Shown here: positions 28,364-36,232 of the stretch, piece after piece
Layout: each line of letters begins with the position of its first letter
How positions within the stretch are numbered: the first letter of the stretch is position 1
Source: JAFRXK01 sp045603305
Lineage (GTDB): Bacteria; Bacillota; Clostridia; Lachnospirales; Lachnospiraceae
Length of the DNA stretch: 59,631 bases
Direction of reading: 5' to 3'
NCBI GenBank assembly: GCA_045603305.1
Contig: JAZULV010000034.1
Coordinates: forward strand, 1-59,631
Made by a program: the position numbers and the translations under genes
The notes under the pieces: generated by a model
The model's database searches: none
What the model was told of the DNA's origin: nothing
What the model saw: only the letters and a program-made list of their open reading frames with translations

Positions 28364-28373
28364 AATAAACTAA

Positions 28374-30362
28374 TTATAAAATTTCTTTTACTGTATTGGC
28401 TACATTCTCTGCTGTAAATCCAAATTCCTTAAAAATAACTGAACCCGGAGCTGAAGTACCAAAGCTGTTCATTCCAATTACGCGGCCGTCAATACCGGTA
28501 TACTTATGCCATCCGTACTCTGAAAGAGCTTCCACTGCAACTCTCTTACGGCATTCGCTTGGAAGGATTGCTTCCTTGTACTCGTCACTCTGACTGTCAA
28601 AGAGTTCCATACAAGGCATACTTACAACTCTTACATCAATGCCTTCTTCCTTGAGGCTCTTTGCTGCCTCAATAGAAATAGATACCTCTGAACCGGTTGC
28701 AATAATAATAGCATCAGGAAGTGACTTCTCACTGTTAAATACGATATAACCACCCTTGAGGGCATTCTTGCTAGTACCATCAATAACAGGCACACCCTGT
28801 CTTGAACATACAATAGCTGTAGGAGTATTCTTACTTGTAATTGCACTATACCATGCAGCAAGAGTCTCTGTCTCATCTGCCGGTCTGAATACGTTAAAAT
28901 TAGGAATTGAACGGTACATTACAAGATGCTCAATTGGCTCGTGGGTAGGTCCGTCCTCTCCTACACCGATACTGTCATGAGTAAGTACATATGTTACAGG
29001 AAGACCGGCAAGAGCTGAAATTCTTGCCATAGGCTTCATAAAATCACTAAACACAAAGAATGTTGAAACGTAATTCTTAAGTCCGCCGTGAAGCGCGATA
29101 CCATTGGCAATACCTGTCATGGCAAGTTCTCTGATACCGTAGTGAATATTTCTTCCGGCAAAGCTATCCTTTGAAATAAAAGCTTCATCCTTCATAATAG
29201 TCTTAGTTGAAGGACCAAGGTCAGCTGAGCCACCGATAAGGTTAGGTAAGATATCCTTTAACTTATTAAGTGCCATACCTGAATAACCTCTGGTAGCATC
29301 CTTCTTGCCGCTTACAGCCCAATAATCGTCATTATCCATTAATTCATCAGCGATATCTGTATTGAAATACTTATCCCAAAGCGTCTTAAGCTCAGGATAT
29401 ACTTCTGCATACTTTGCAAACATGTTATTCCACTCTGCTAAAGCTTCATTGCCCTTCTCCATATATGAAGCACAGTTCGCATATACTTCTTCCGGAACAT
29501 AAAATGCCTCATCATATTCCCAGCCAAGAGTTTCTCTGAGTGCCTTAACGTTATCCTCACCTAAAGGCTCACCATGAGAGCTTGCTTTGCCGGCCTTAGC
29601 AGGACATCCGAAACCAATCACTGTATTAACCTTAATAAATGATGGTCTCTCCTTATCTGACTTTGCAGACTCAATAGCAGCACATATGCTGTTAAGGTCA
29701 GTACCGTCTTCAACTTCAATGGTCTGGAAACCATAAGCTTCCATTCTCTTTAATACATCTTCGGTGAAGTTTGATTCAGTATCACCTTCGATAGTAATAT
29801 TATTTGAATCATATAGTACAATAAGCTTGTCAAGACCTAAGGTTCCTGCAAGTGAAAATGCCTCTGATGAAATACCCTCCATAATACATCCGTCACCGCA
29901 AAGCGCAAATGTATAATGATCCACAACAGGAAATCCTTCACGGTTAAATACAGCTGCAAGGTGCTTCTCAGCAATAGCCATACCTACAGCATTACTCAAA
30001 CCTGCACCTAACGGTCCGGTAGTAGCCTCAACACCGAGGGTATGACCGTACTCCGGATGACCCGGTGTCTTAGATCCTAACTGTCTGAAGTTTTTCAAAT
30101 CTTCTACTGTTAAATCACCATAGCCAAATAAATGTAACAGTGAATATAACATCGCAGAACCATGTCCTGCAGATAAGATAAATCTATCCCTGTTAACCCA
30201 GTTAATATCACTGGTACTAATCTTCAAATGTCTTGCCCAAAGCTCATATGCCATTGGCGCTGCGCCAAGTGGAAGTCCCGGATGTCCGGAATTAGCTTTC
30301 TGAATAGCATCTGCTGATAAAATTCTGACTGCATTAACTGACAAACTGTCGAAATTATTCAT
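28374..30362 (-). CDS. tkt: Transketolase
   Basis: A 662-residue TPP enzyme moving two-carbon units between sugar phosphates in the non-oxidative pentose phosphate pathway. ANSGHPGLPLGAAPMAYEL near residue 20, GPLGAGLSNAVGMAIAEK, CGDGCIMEGISSEA with the TPP-Mg motif, and later THDSIGVGEDGPTHEPIEH are all classic. Full length matches stand-alone transketolase rather than the split two-gene archaeal-type form. AGGAGG lies nine bases before the ATG. A good promoter is upstream, so it is an independent unit from the divergent glycosyltransferase. Confidence 0.97.
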   Translation of the reverse strand: MNNFDSLSVNAVRILSADAIQKANSGHPGLPLGAAPMAYELWARHLKISTSDINWVNRDRFILSAGHGSAMLYSLLHLFGYGDLTVEDLKNFRQLGSKTPGHPEYGHTLGVEATTGPLGAGLSNAVGMAIAEKHLAAVFNREGFPVVDHYTFALCGDGCIMEGISSEAFSLAGTLGLDKLIVLYDSNNITIEGDTESNFTEDVLKRMEAYGFQTIEVEDGTDLNSICAAIESAKSDKERPSFIKVNTVIGFGCPAKAGKASSHGEPLGEDNVKALRETLGWEYDEAFYVPEEVYANCASYMEKGNEALAEWNNMFAKYAEVYPELKTLWDKYFNTDIADELMDNDDYWAVSGKKDATRGYSGMALNKLKDILPNLIGGSADLGPSTKTIMKDEAFISKDSFAGRNIHYGIRELAMTGIANGIALHGGLKNYVSTFFVFSDFMKPMARISALAGLPVTYVLTHDSIGVGEDGPTHEPIEHLVMYRSIPNFNVFRPADETETLAAWYSAITSKNTPTAIVCSRQGVPVIDGTSKNALKGGYIVFNSEKSLPDAIIIATGSEVSISIEAAKSLKEEGIDVRVVSMPCMELFDSQSDEYKEAILPSECRKRVAVEALSEYGWHKYTGIDGRVIGMNSFGTSAPGSVIFKEFGFTAENVANTVKEIL

Positions 30363-30430
30363 TACCTGTTTCCTCCTAAGTCACTCACAACAATGGTCAA
30401 CTAATTATGATTAAACAAAATAGCATTAAG

Positions 30431-30459
30431 ATTATATCGCATGAAGATGTATAATTCAA
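30431..30459 (-). promoter_or_regulatory. Sigma-A promoter of tkt
   Basis: TTGAAT (30454-30459 on the complement) and TATAAT (30431-30436) are spaced by exactly 17 bases, about 65 bases upstream of the tkt start codon. Confidence 0.75.
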
Positions 30460-30479
30460 CAACATTTTAAAAAACTTTG

Positions 30480-30491
30480 CACTTTAAAGTG
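30480..30491. promoter_or_regulatory. Perfect 12-bp palindrome upstream of the tkt promoter
   Basis: CACTTTAAAGTG is fully self-complementary and sits about 20 bases upstream of the tkt -35 box, where an activator could bind. The rest of the 334-base gap (30363-30696) is AT-rich promoter DNA with no gene. The motif is short enough to occur by chance in AT-rich DNA. Confidence 0.3.
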
Positions 30492-30570
30492 ATAACTCTA
30501 TAAAACCCTCTATTATTCAATGCTAATGTTCTATTTGTTACCTTGAAATATACACAAATTAATTATATAA

Positions 30571-30599
30571 TTGATTTGTTATATTCTATATTATATATA
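30571..30599 (+). promoter_or_regulatory. Candidate promoter of the GT2 gene
   Basis: TTGATT (30571-30576) and TATATA (30594-30599) are separated by 17 bases, about 100 bases before the GT2 start. The region is so AT-rich that other -10-like boxes overlap it (for example around 30628-30650). Confidence 0.4.
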
Positions 30600-30696
30600 C
30601 AATGTACACATTTTTTATTTTTGAATATATAATATATATATCTGTTATAGTTATATGTAGATTATAGTTTATTTACTAACTTTTTGGAGGACTATT

Positions 30697-31719
30697 ATGA
30701 AATTACTTTCTATCGCTATACCAAGTTATAACTCTGAAGGTTATCTCGCTAATTGTATTGAATCACTTCTTCCCGGTGGAGAAGACGTTGAGATTCTTGT
30801 TATCAATGACGGTTCAAAGGATAAGACAGCAGAGATTGCAGACGAATATGCCGCAAAGTATCCGAGTATTGTAAGAGCAATCCATCAGGAGAACGCCGGC
30901 CACGGCGGTGCTGTAAATACAGGTATTAAAAACGCTACAGGTTTATATTTTAAAGTTGTAGACAGTGATGACTGGGTTGACAAGGCTTCTTATATGAAGA
31001 TATTAAAGCAGCTCCGCAAATCCTCACGAACCTCTTCACCAACAGATTTGTTTATATCTAATTATGTATATGAAAAGGTTGGCGTTGAAAACAAAACTGT
31101 TATGCAGTACAGAAGATTTATGCCTGCTGAGAAAACATTCAAATGGAATGATATGAAAACAATGCCTACCGGCAAATATATTTTGATGCATTCAGTTATT
31201 TACAGAACTGAGATTTTGCGATTATCCGGTTTAAAGCTTCCGAAGCACACCTTTTATGTTGATAATCTTTATGTATTCCAGCCAATGCCTTTTGTAAAAA
31301 CTATTGAGTACATAGATGTAGACTTTTACAGATATTTTATCGGACGAGACGACCAGTCAGTTAATGAAACCGTTATGATTTCAAGACTTGACCAGCAGTA
31401 CAAGGTTAACTACCTTATGATTGATTATTTTAAGAATATCAGAAAAAGTATTACCAGTGACAAACTTTCCAAATATATGTATTCATACCTGACAATTATC
31501 ACTACTGTATCTTCTATTCTTTCAATCAAGTCCGGTACTGATAAGCATATGCAGATGAAGAAAGAGCTTTGGGATTACTTAAAAAAGACTGATTATGAGA
31601 TGTATAAGAAGATTCGTTACAGTTTCTTAGGTATTGGAATGAACCTTCCGGGCAAAGTCGGCAAAGCTATTGCTATATGGGGCTATGGTGTATCACAGAA
31701 GATTTATGGATTTAATTAA
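30697..31719 (+). CDS. Family 2 glycosyltransferase
   Basis: A 340-residue GT-A fold transferase. SIAIPSYNSEGYLANCIES at the N-terminus, VINDGSKDKT and VDSDDWVD (the DxD-type metal and nucleotide-sugar site near residue 90) identify GT2. No membrane helix is evident, although the C-terminal part has amphipathic stretches (YSFLGIGMNLPGKVGKAIA) typical of membrane-associated GT2 enzymes. The acceptor is unknown; wall teichoic, capsule or glycolipid synthesis are possible. It is one of four plus-strand genes, alone between a divergent tkt and a terminator. GGAGG lies six bases before the ATG. Confidence 0.85.
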   Translation: MKLLSIAIPSYNSEGYLANCIESLLPGGEDVEILVINDGSKDKTAEIADEYAAKYPSIVRAIHQENAGHGGAVNTGIKNATGLYFKVVDSDDWVDKASYMKILKQLRKSSRTSSPTDLFISNYVYEKVGVENKTVMQYRRFMPAEKTFKWNDMKTMPTGKYILMHSVIYRTEILRLSGLKLPKHTFYVDNLYVFQPMPFVKTIEYIDVDFYRYFIGRDDQSVNETVMISRLDQQYKVNYLMIDYFKNIRKSITSDKLSKYMYSYLTIITTVSSILSIKSGTDKHMQMKKELWDYLKKTDYEMYKKIRYSFLGIGMNLPGKVGKAIAIWGYGVSQKIYGFN

Positions 31720-31724
31720 AATTA

Positions 31725-31752
31725 AACCTCCGGGATTTTTCTCGGAGGTTTT
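31725..31752 (+). terminator. Terminator of the GT2 gene
   Basis: AACCTCCG and CGGAGGTT form an 8-bp stem followed by TTTTCT on the plus strand, 5 bases after the stop. The A-rich bases on the other side suggest it may also work for the convergent murE-like gene. Confidence 0.8.
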
Positions 31753-31771
31753 CTAATGCATATATTAAATT

Positions 31772-33247
31772 TTAAACTTCACACTGTCCGCCATTACGCT
31801 TCTGCATCTCAATCCACCCTTCTGCAACCTTCTGGTCTGAAGGATAGGCAACATAGCCGCCCTTATACCTCTGGGTGGTCTCGGCTCCCTTGCCGCCGAG
31901 TATTACTGCGTCACCCGGTTTAGCATTATTAAGAGCAGTATATATAGCCTCTACCCTGTCCTCAATAATCATACACGGTTTGCTGATATATGCTTTCATC
32001 TGATTGCACAAATCTTCAACCTCTTCATAACCCGGATCATCCGCAGTCAGGTAAATATAATCTGCATACTCCTCAGCAGCCATTCCTAAATCACGCTTTC
32101 TTACAGCAGAACGTTCTCCAGGCACACCAAATACCGAATGAATATTAACCGGCTTTAAAGAATCTCTCACTGTCTCATATAATTTCACAAAACTGAGATA
32201 ATTGTGGGCATAATCAACAATTATATTTATATCATTATACTTTATAAGGGTCATTCTTCCCGGAATATATATTTCTTCAATGCCCTCCTGTATAGTATCT
32301 GAGTCAATACCCAGTTCATAAGCTGCAAGTACTGCCGCAGTTATATTTTCAACATTAAACTCTCCTATAAGATTAGATGAGTAGGAACGGATACTTCCTT
32401 CGTATTCTAAATCAAAGCTTACTCCTCCGGCATCCGACTTCATATTAAGGATTTTTGCATCACAATCTTCTGTAAAACCATATACAATTCTCTTTGTGCC
32501 TTCTGCAGCAGAATATGCCTTTTCAAAACAATCAGCACCCCTATTAATAATAGTGTTCTCGCACTGCTTTAAAAATGTAGTCTTGCAGGAAATGTACTCG
32601 TCCATGTCAGCATGCTCTTTACCACCAATATGGTCTTCACCTATGTTAAGAAAAATGCCGGTCTTAAACTGCTGGTCATGTATTCTTGACATCTTAACAG
32701 CCTGTGAGGAAACTTCCATCACCGCATACTCGGCACCATTATCATAAGCCTCTTTGAAAAGTCTCTGCAAATCAATCGGTTCCGGTGTTGTAAGATGTGA
32801 AACCCTTTGCACTTTAATAGTGTCAGTTTCCATGGTGGAAAATATCGCAGTCACACGTTTTTTGTAAGCATCAATAATCGCCTTCAAAATATATGCTGTT
32901 GTAGTCTTACCCTTCGTGCCGGTTATACCTGTAATAAGAAGCTTATCTCCCGGACAATTATAAAACCATCGTGCTGCTACAGAAGATGCCTTTCTGACAT
33001 CATTTACAATTATACAAGGTAAATCTATATCATAATCAACCTCGCTAAGATACATCACTGCACCCTTTTCAATCGCTGAATATAAATACTCCGGTTTAAA
33101 GCCATAACCCTTACATACAAACAAAGTATTATCAACCACATCTCTTGAATCAGCAGTAATATGTGAAATCTTCTTATCTAAAAAACTAAAGTCGTTGCAT
33201 GAAACAAGCAATCCTTCAGTCTGTAAAATACTAAGTAAATCCTTCAT
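31772..33247 (-). CDS. Second MurE-like Mur ligase (paralogue)
   Basis: A 491-residue Mur ligase with GITGTKGKTTTAYIL (P-loop, about residue 107), EVSSQAVKMSR, NIGEDHIGG and DYAHNYLSF, the same motif set as MurE. The substrate loop at about residue 403 reads DDPGYEEVED; it lacks the Arg of the DNPR motif that recognises diaminopimelate, so the amino acid added is probably different. The canonical murE of the wall operon is at 16658-18148. It could be a lysine-type MurE, or an enzyme acting on another UDP-MurNAc peptide or modified precursor. It is a lone gene converging on GT2. ATG at 33247 has GGGAGG five bases upstream. Confidence 0.85.
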   Translation of the reverse strand: MKDLLSILQTEGLLVSCNDFSFLDKKISHITADSRDVVDNTLFVCKGYGFKPEYLYSAIEKGAVMYLSEVDYDIDLPCIIVNDVRKASSVAARWFYNCPGDKLLITGITGTKGKTTTAYILKAIIDAYKKRVTAIFSTMETDTIKVQRVSHLTTPEPIDLQRLFKEAYDNGAEYAVMEVSSQAVKMSRIHDQQFKTGIFLNIGEDHIGGKEHADMDEYISCKTTFLKQCENTIINRGADCFEKAYSAAEGTKRIVYGFTEDCDAKILNMKSDAGGVSFDLEYEGSIRSYSSNLIGEFNVENITAAVLAAYELGIDSDTIQEGIEEIYIPGRMTLIKYNDINIIVDYAHNYLSFVKLYETVRDSLKPVNIHSVFGVPGERSAVRKRDLGMAAEEYADYIYLTADDPGYEEVEDLCNQMKAYISKPCMIIEDRVEAIYTALNNAKPGDAVILGGKGAETTQRYKGGYVAYPSDQKVAEGWIEMQKRNGGQCEV

Positions 33248-33337
33248 CATTTCCTCCCAGACATCCTATAACAATTAACATGCTAAAAAGAATTTTACTT
33301 TATAATCTGCAAAAACACAACAAAAATTCTAATGGTT

Positions 33338-33588
33338 GAAGAGTTAATTTTAGTTTTTAGGGTTTTGTTATTATAGGGTTGAGATAAAAAACTTCCAGCC
33401 GCTTCGGTTCACTTCGTTCACAGGCGCTTTTGGAAGTTTTTTATCTCAACCCTGTAACAATGTTCTAAATTAAATTAACTCTTCATCATGTTTACCGGAT
33501 ATATTCTTCCTATACTGCGTTATCAGGCGCTTTTGGAAGTTTTTTATCCCAACCCTGTAACAATATTCTAAATAAAATTAAGTCTTCA
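33338..33588. repeat. Long imperfect palindrome with a duplicated right arm
   Basis: The 454-base gap (33248-33701) between the MurE-like gene and the PAP2 gene holds this element and no gene. Bases 33375-33397 are a perfect 23-base inverted repeat of 33431-33453, and outer arms at 33338-33350 and 33472-33484 match as well, giving a 147-base palindrome. The loop contains ACTTCG and CAGGCG. The right half (33421-33484) is repeated at 33524-33588 with a few changes. It looks like a non-autonomous palindromic element; transcripts from either strand would fold strongly. Confidence 0.75.
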
Positions 33589-33701
33589 AGATTGTTTGAT
33601 TTCTCATAAATATAAAATTTGTATTTTTCTATAGCATATTATTTTAAATATGATATAATGGCAAATACTATTGTCAATTTTAGTGTTTTGTGAGGTATAA
33701 C

Positions 33702-34247
33702 ATGGATGCTTTTACAGCTTTTGAAGTAAAGTTTTTATTTTTTCTGCAGGAATACATACGTACTCCTATTCTGACTTTCATTATGAAGTTTTTTACCGTA
33801 TTAGGCGATGCAGGCATGATTTTTATTGTTGCATGTCTTGTTTTGCTGGCAATTAAGAAATACAGAGTAGTTGGTGTGACTGCTTCAGTATCTCTTATAC
33901 TGAATTTATTAGTTGTTAATGCTATTTTAAAACCGCTTGTAGGAAGAATCAGACCTTATGATGCTTTTAAAAGTCTTATACCACTTATAGATTTACCTTC
34001 GGATTATTCTTTTCCCTCAGGTCATTCTTCTGCCGGTTTTGCCGTAGCTTCAGTTATATTTATGCTTCTTCCAAAGAAATATGGCGTACCTGCCATAATT
34101 GTTGCATCTCTTATAGCATTTTCAAGACTTTACCTTGGGGTACACTATCCGTCAGATGTCACCGTGGGAATTGTTATAGGTTGTCTTACCGGTATATGTG
34201 CAAAATTAATATGTGAAAAGTTACTTAAAATCAAATATTCAAAATAA
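33702..34247 (+). CDS. PAP2-family membrane phosphatase
   Basis: A 181-residue integral membrane protein with about five hydrophobic helices. The acid-phosphatase signature is complete: KPLVGRIRP, PSGHSSAGFA and SRLYLGVHYPSDV, which carry the Lys, Arg and two catalytic His residues. Likely substrates are undecaprenyl pyrophosphate or lipid phosphates (BcrC-like), so a role in recycling the wall lipid carrier is reasonable but not proven. The ATG at 33702 is chosen because TGAGG is six bases before it; an in-frame GTG just upstream lies inside that site. A TATAAT box is at about 33653-33658. Confidence 0.87.
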   Translation: MDAFTAFEVKFLFFLQEYIRTPILTFIMKFFTVLGDAGMIFIVACLVLLAIKKYRVVGVTASVSLILNLLVVNAILKPLVGRIRPYDAFKSLIPLIDLPSDYSFPSGHSSAGFAVASVIFMLLPKKYGVPAIIVASLIAFSRLYLGVHYPSDVTVGIVIGCLTGICAKLICEKLLKIKYSK

Positions 34248-34296
34248 AAAACTGCCATGCACATCATTATGTTTTTTCATAAAGATGGACATGGCA
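34243..34296. terminator. Convergent terminator between PAP2 gene and greA
   Basis: TGCCATG (34253-34259) pairs with CATGGCA (34290-34296), and the stem extends inward through CATC and GATG. On the minus strand it ends in TTTTTTATT, a good terminator for greA. On the plus strand it follows the PAP2 stop by a few bases with a weaker T-run. Confidence 0.8.
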
Positions 34297-34307
34297 TTAT
34301 TATAAAA

Positions 34308-34811
34308 TTAAAACTTTCTTATTTCGTCCTGACTGTCGTCAAAGGTGTTTTCAATCTTTTTAATTACAACATAATAACCGGCAGTATCATTTATCTTCAC
34401 AAAGACTCTTTCTCCCACCTTATGTCCTACAATCGCAGCACCTAAAGGAGATTCAATACTTATAAGATTCGCGAGAGAATTTCCTCGCACGCTGGTAACA
34501 ACTCGGTAAATCTCAGTCTCATCATCATCTTCAAAATAAATCTCTACAGTATTATTAAGTCCAACCTCATCTTCCTTAGAACTGTCATCTACAATTTCCG
34601 CAAGCTTAATCATCCTCTCCAGATATCTGATACGACTTTCGTTACGGTTCTTGTCCTTTTTTGCTGCATGATACTCAAAATTCTCACTCAAATCTCCGTG
34701 AGCTCTGGCTTCTTTTACTGCCTCTAAAGCTTCTTTTCGCACAACCAGCTTTCTATATTCAATTTCTTTTTCAATTTTTTCAATATCACTTTTAGTAAGC
34801 TTGTCTCCCAT
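34308..34811 (-). CDS. greA: GreA/GreB-type transcript cleavage factor
   Basis: A 167-residue Gre factor that restarts backtracked RNA polymerase by stimulating transcript cleavage. The N-terminal half is a coiled coil (DIEKIEKEIEYRKLVVRKEA), with ARAHGDLSENFEYHAAKKDK at the tip; this includes the acidic DLSEN motif that places the catalytic Mg. The C-terminal FKBP-like domain has SPLGAAIVGHKVGERV. Length and motifs are normal. GGGAG lies seven bases before the ATG. It is last in its transcription unit with a terminator behind it. Confidence 0.94.
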   Translation of the reverse strand: MGDKLTKSDIEKIEKEIEYRKLVVRKEALEAVKEARAHGDLSENFEYHAAKKDKNRNESRIRYLERMIKLAEIVDDSSKEDEVGLNNTVEIYFEDDDETEIYRVVTSVRGNSLANLISIESPLGAAIVGHKVGERVFVKINDTAGYYVVIKKIENTFDDSQDEIRKF

Positions 34812-34981
34812 GATAAATCTCCCTTTATATAAGCGTCAATCATATAGTTAATTTATATTCACATTTTAACCTATTTAGGCGAATAATTCAAATTGTTAAA
34901 TTGATTAAATTTCAATACAATAAATAATAAAAGAAGCTTTTGTATTGCTGATAAAACCAGTTTTACAAAAGCTCCATAATA

Positions 34982-36151
34982 TTATGAACTTATAAATGTG
35001 TTATATCCAAGATTTCTAAGTCTCTGTTCCATTTTCACTGCATTATCCAATTGTCTGAACGCGCCAATCTGAACCCTGTAAAGACCATCATTATACACTA
35101 CAAATGGTGCAAATCCATCTCTTCTAAGCCTTTCAACTAAATCGTCTGCATATCGTTTCACCCGAAATGCTCCGGTCTGCACACGATACAGTCTTCCTTC
35201 CGGTGGTCTGCCTCCATCCGGTCTGTTACCTGGTCTTCCGTCACCCGGTCTGTTTCCCGGTCTGTTGTCTGGTCTGTTATTCGGCCTGTTGCCCGGAAGA
35301 GGAATATTACTAATAATTCCGCCCTGAATATTACTGTTTTCAGGGAATAAAACGCCCCATATATTACGATTAATATTATTGTTCTGAGAATTATTGTTCA
35401 AATTTGCTCTGTTAGAATCACTATTTCCTCTGCCTTCATTCATTCTGTAATCCGGCCACATAACGTCATCATAATAATTTATATCATCAGATTCATAATA
35501 ATCCGAAACATTATCTGTCACCACATTTACGGCCTCATCAGAATAAACCATTGTATCGTCAACTGCCTCTGAAGAACTCATGGACGATGAATTATTGCTT
35601 CCGGCATTTTCATTAAAATCAACGTCCAACGCATCTAAAATACCGTTGGCAATAGCTGCCGCAATACCATCAAACTCCTCATCAAACTTAGCATTATCAG
35701 CTTCATTGTTAATAAATCCGGCCTCAACCAACACTGCCGGCATACGTGTTCTTTTTAAAACTACCAGATTAGGTCTTTCAATAACACCTCTGTTATTAAA
35801 TCCGAGATTTTCAAGTTCACTATTTATAGACCTGGCAATATCACCTGCTACACCACCGTCTCTAAATACAAGTGTCTCAATACCGGTTGCAGTATTTGCT
35901 GTCGGAACCGCATTTCTATGCAGTGAAACAAAATAATCGGCTCCGGAATTATTTGCAATCATTGCCTTCTCAAATGGAGTGTCATAAACATCCTCCGTCC
36001 TTGTATAAACTACATCTATACCATTTTGTTCTAACAGTTCACCTACAGCAAGGGCCAGAGCGAGTACATCATCTTTCTCCTGCCTTCCCTCGTATACGGC
36101 ACCCGGATCAGCTCCGCCATGCCCCGCATCAATTACTACTTTATATGCCAA
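34982..36151 (-). CDS. N-acetylmuramoyl-L-alanine amidase with SPOR domain
   Basis: A 389-residue Amidase_3 enzyme cutting the bond between MurNAc and L-Ala. VVIDAGHGGADPGA (zinc-binding His), later SLHRNA (second His), and PAVLVEAGFINNEADN with the catalytic Glu define the catalytic domain (about 1-185). An Asn/Asp-rich linker includes repeated GNRP/GDGRP units, and a C-terminal SPOR domain has two halves (RVQTGAF and RVQIGAF) that bind denuded glycan at septa. The start is TTG at 36151, seven bases after AGGAG. No signal peptide is visible with this or any upstream start, which is odd for a wall enzyme. Confidence 0.9.
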   Translation of the reverse strand: MAYKVVIDAGHGGADPGAVYEGRQEKDDVLALALAVGELLEQNGIDVVYTRTEDVYDTPFEKAMIANNSGADYFVSLHRNAVPTANTATGIETLVFRDGGVAGDIARSINSELENLGFNNRGVIERPNLVVLKRTRMPAVLVEAGFINNEADNAKFDEEFDGIAAAIANGILDALDVDFNENAGSNNSSSMSSSEAVDDTMVYSDEAVNVVTDNVSDYYESDDINYYDDVMWPDYRMNEGRGNSDSNRANLNNNSQNNNINRNIWGVLFPENSNIQGGIISNIPLPGNRPNNRPDNRPGNRPGDGRPGNRPDGGRPPEGRLYRVQTGAFRVKRYADDLVERLRRDGFAPFVVYNDGLYRVQIGAFRQLDNAVKMEQRLRNLGYNTFISS

Positions 36152-36232
36152 AAGAAAACTCCTTCGCATGCCTTTTTTATAGGATATGCTAAAGGAGTCT
36201 GATATGTTAAAACCAAATGTAACAATTAAATA

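Noticed and set aside
34257..34445. Possible 62-codon plus-strand gene
   Set aside because: It overlaps the convergent terminator and the end of greA on the other strand and has no ribosome-binding site.
35220..35320. Tandem repeat in the amidase gene as a separate element
   Set aside because: It encodes the GNRP/GDGRP linker in frame and is part of the protein.
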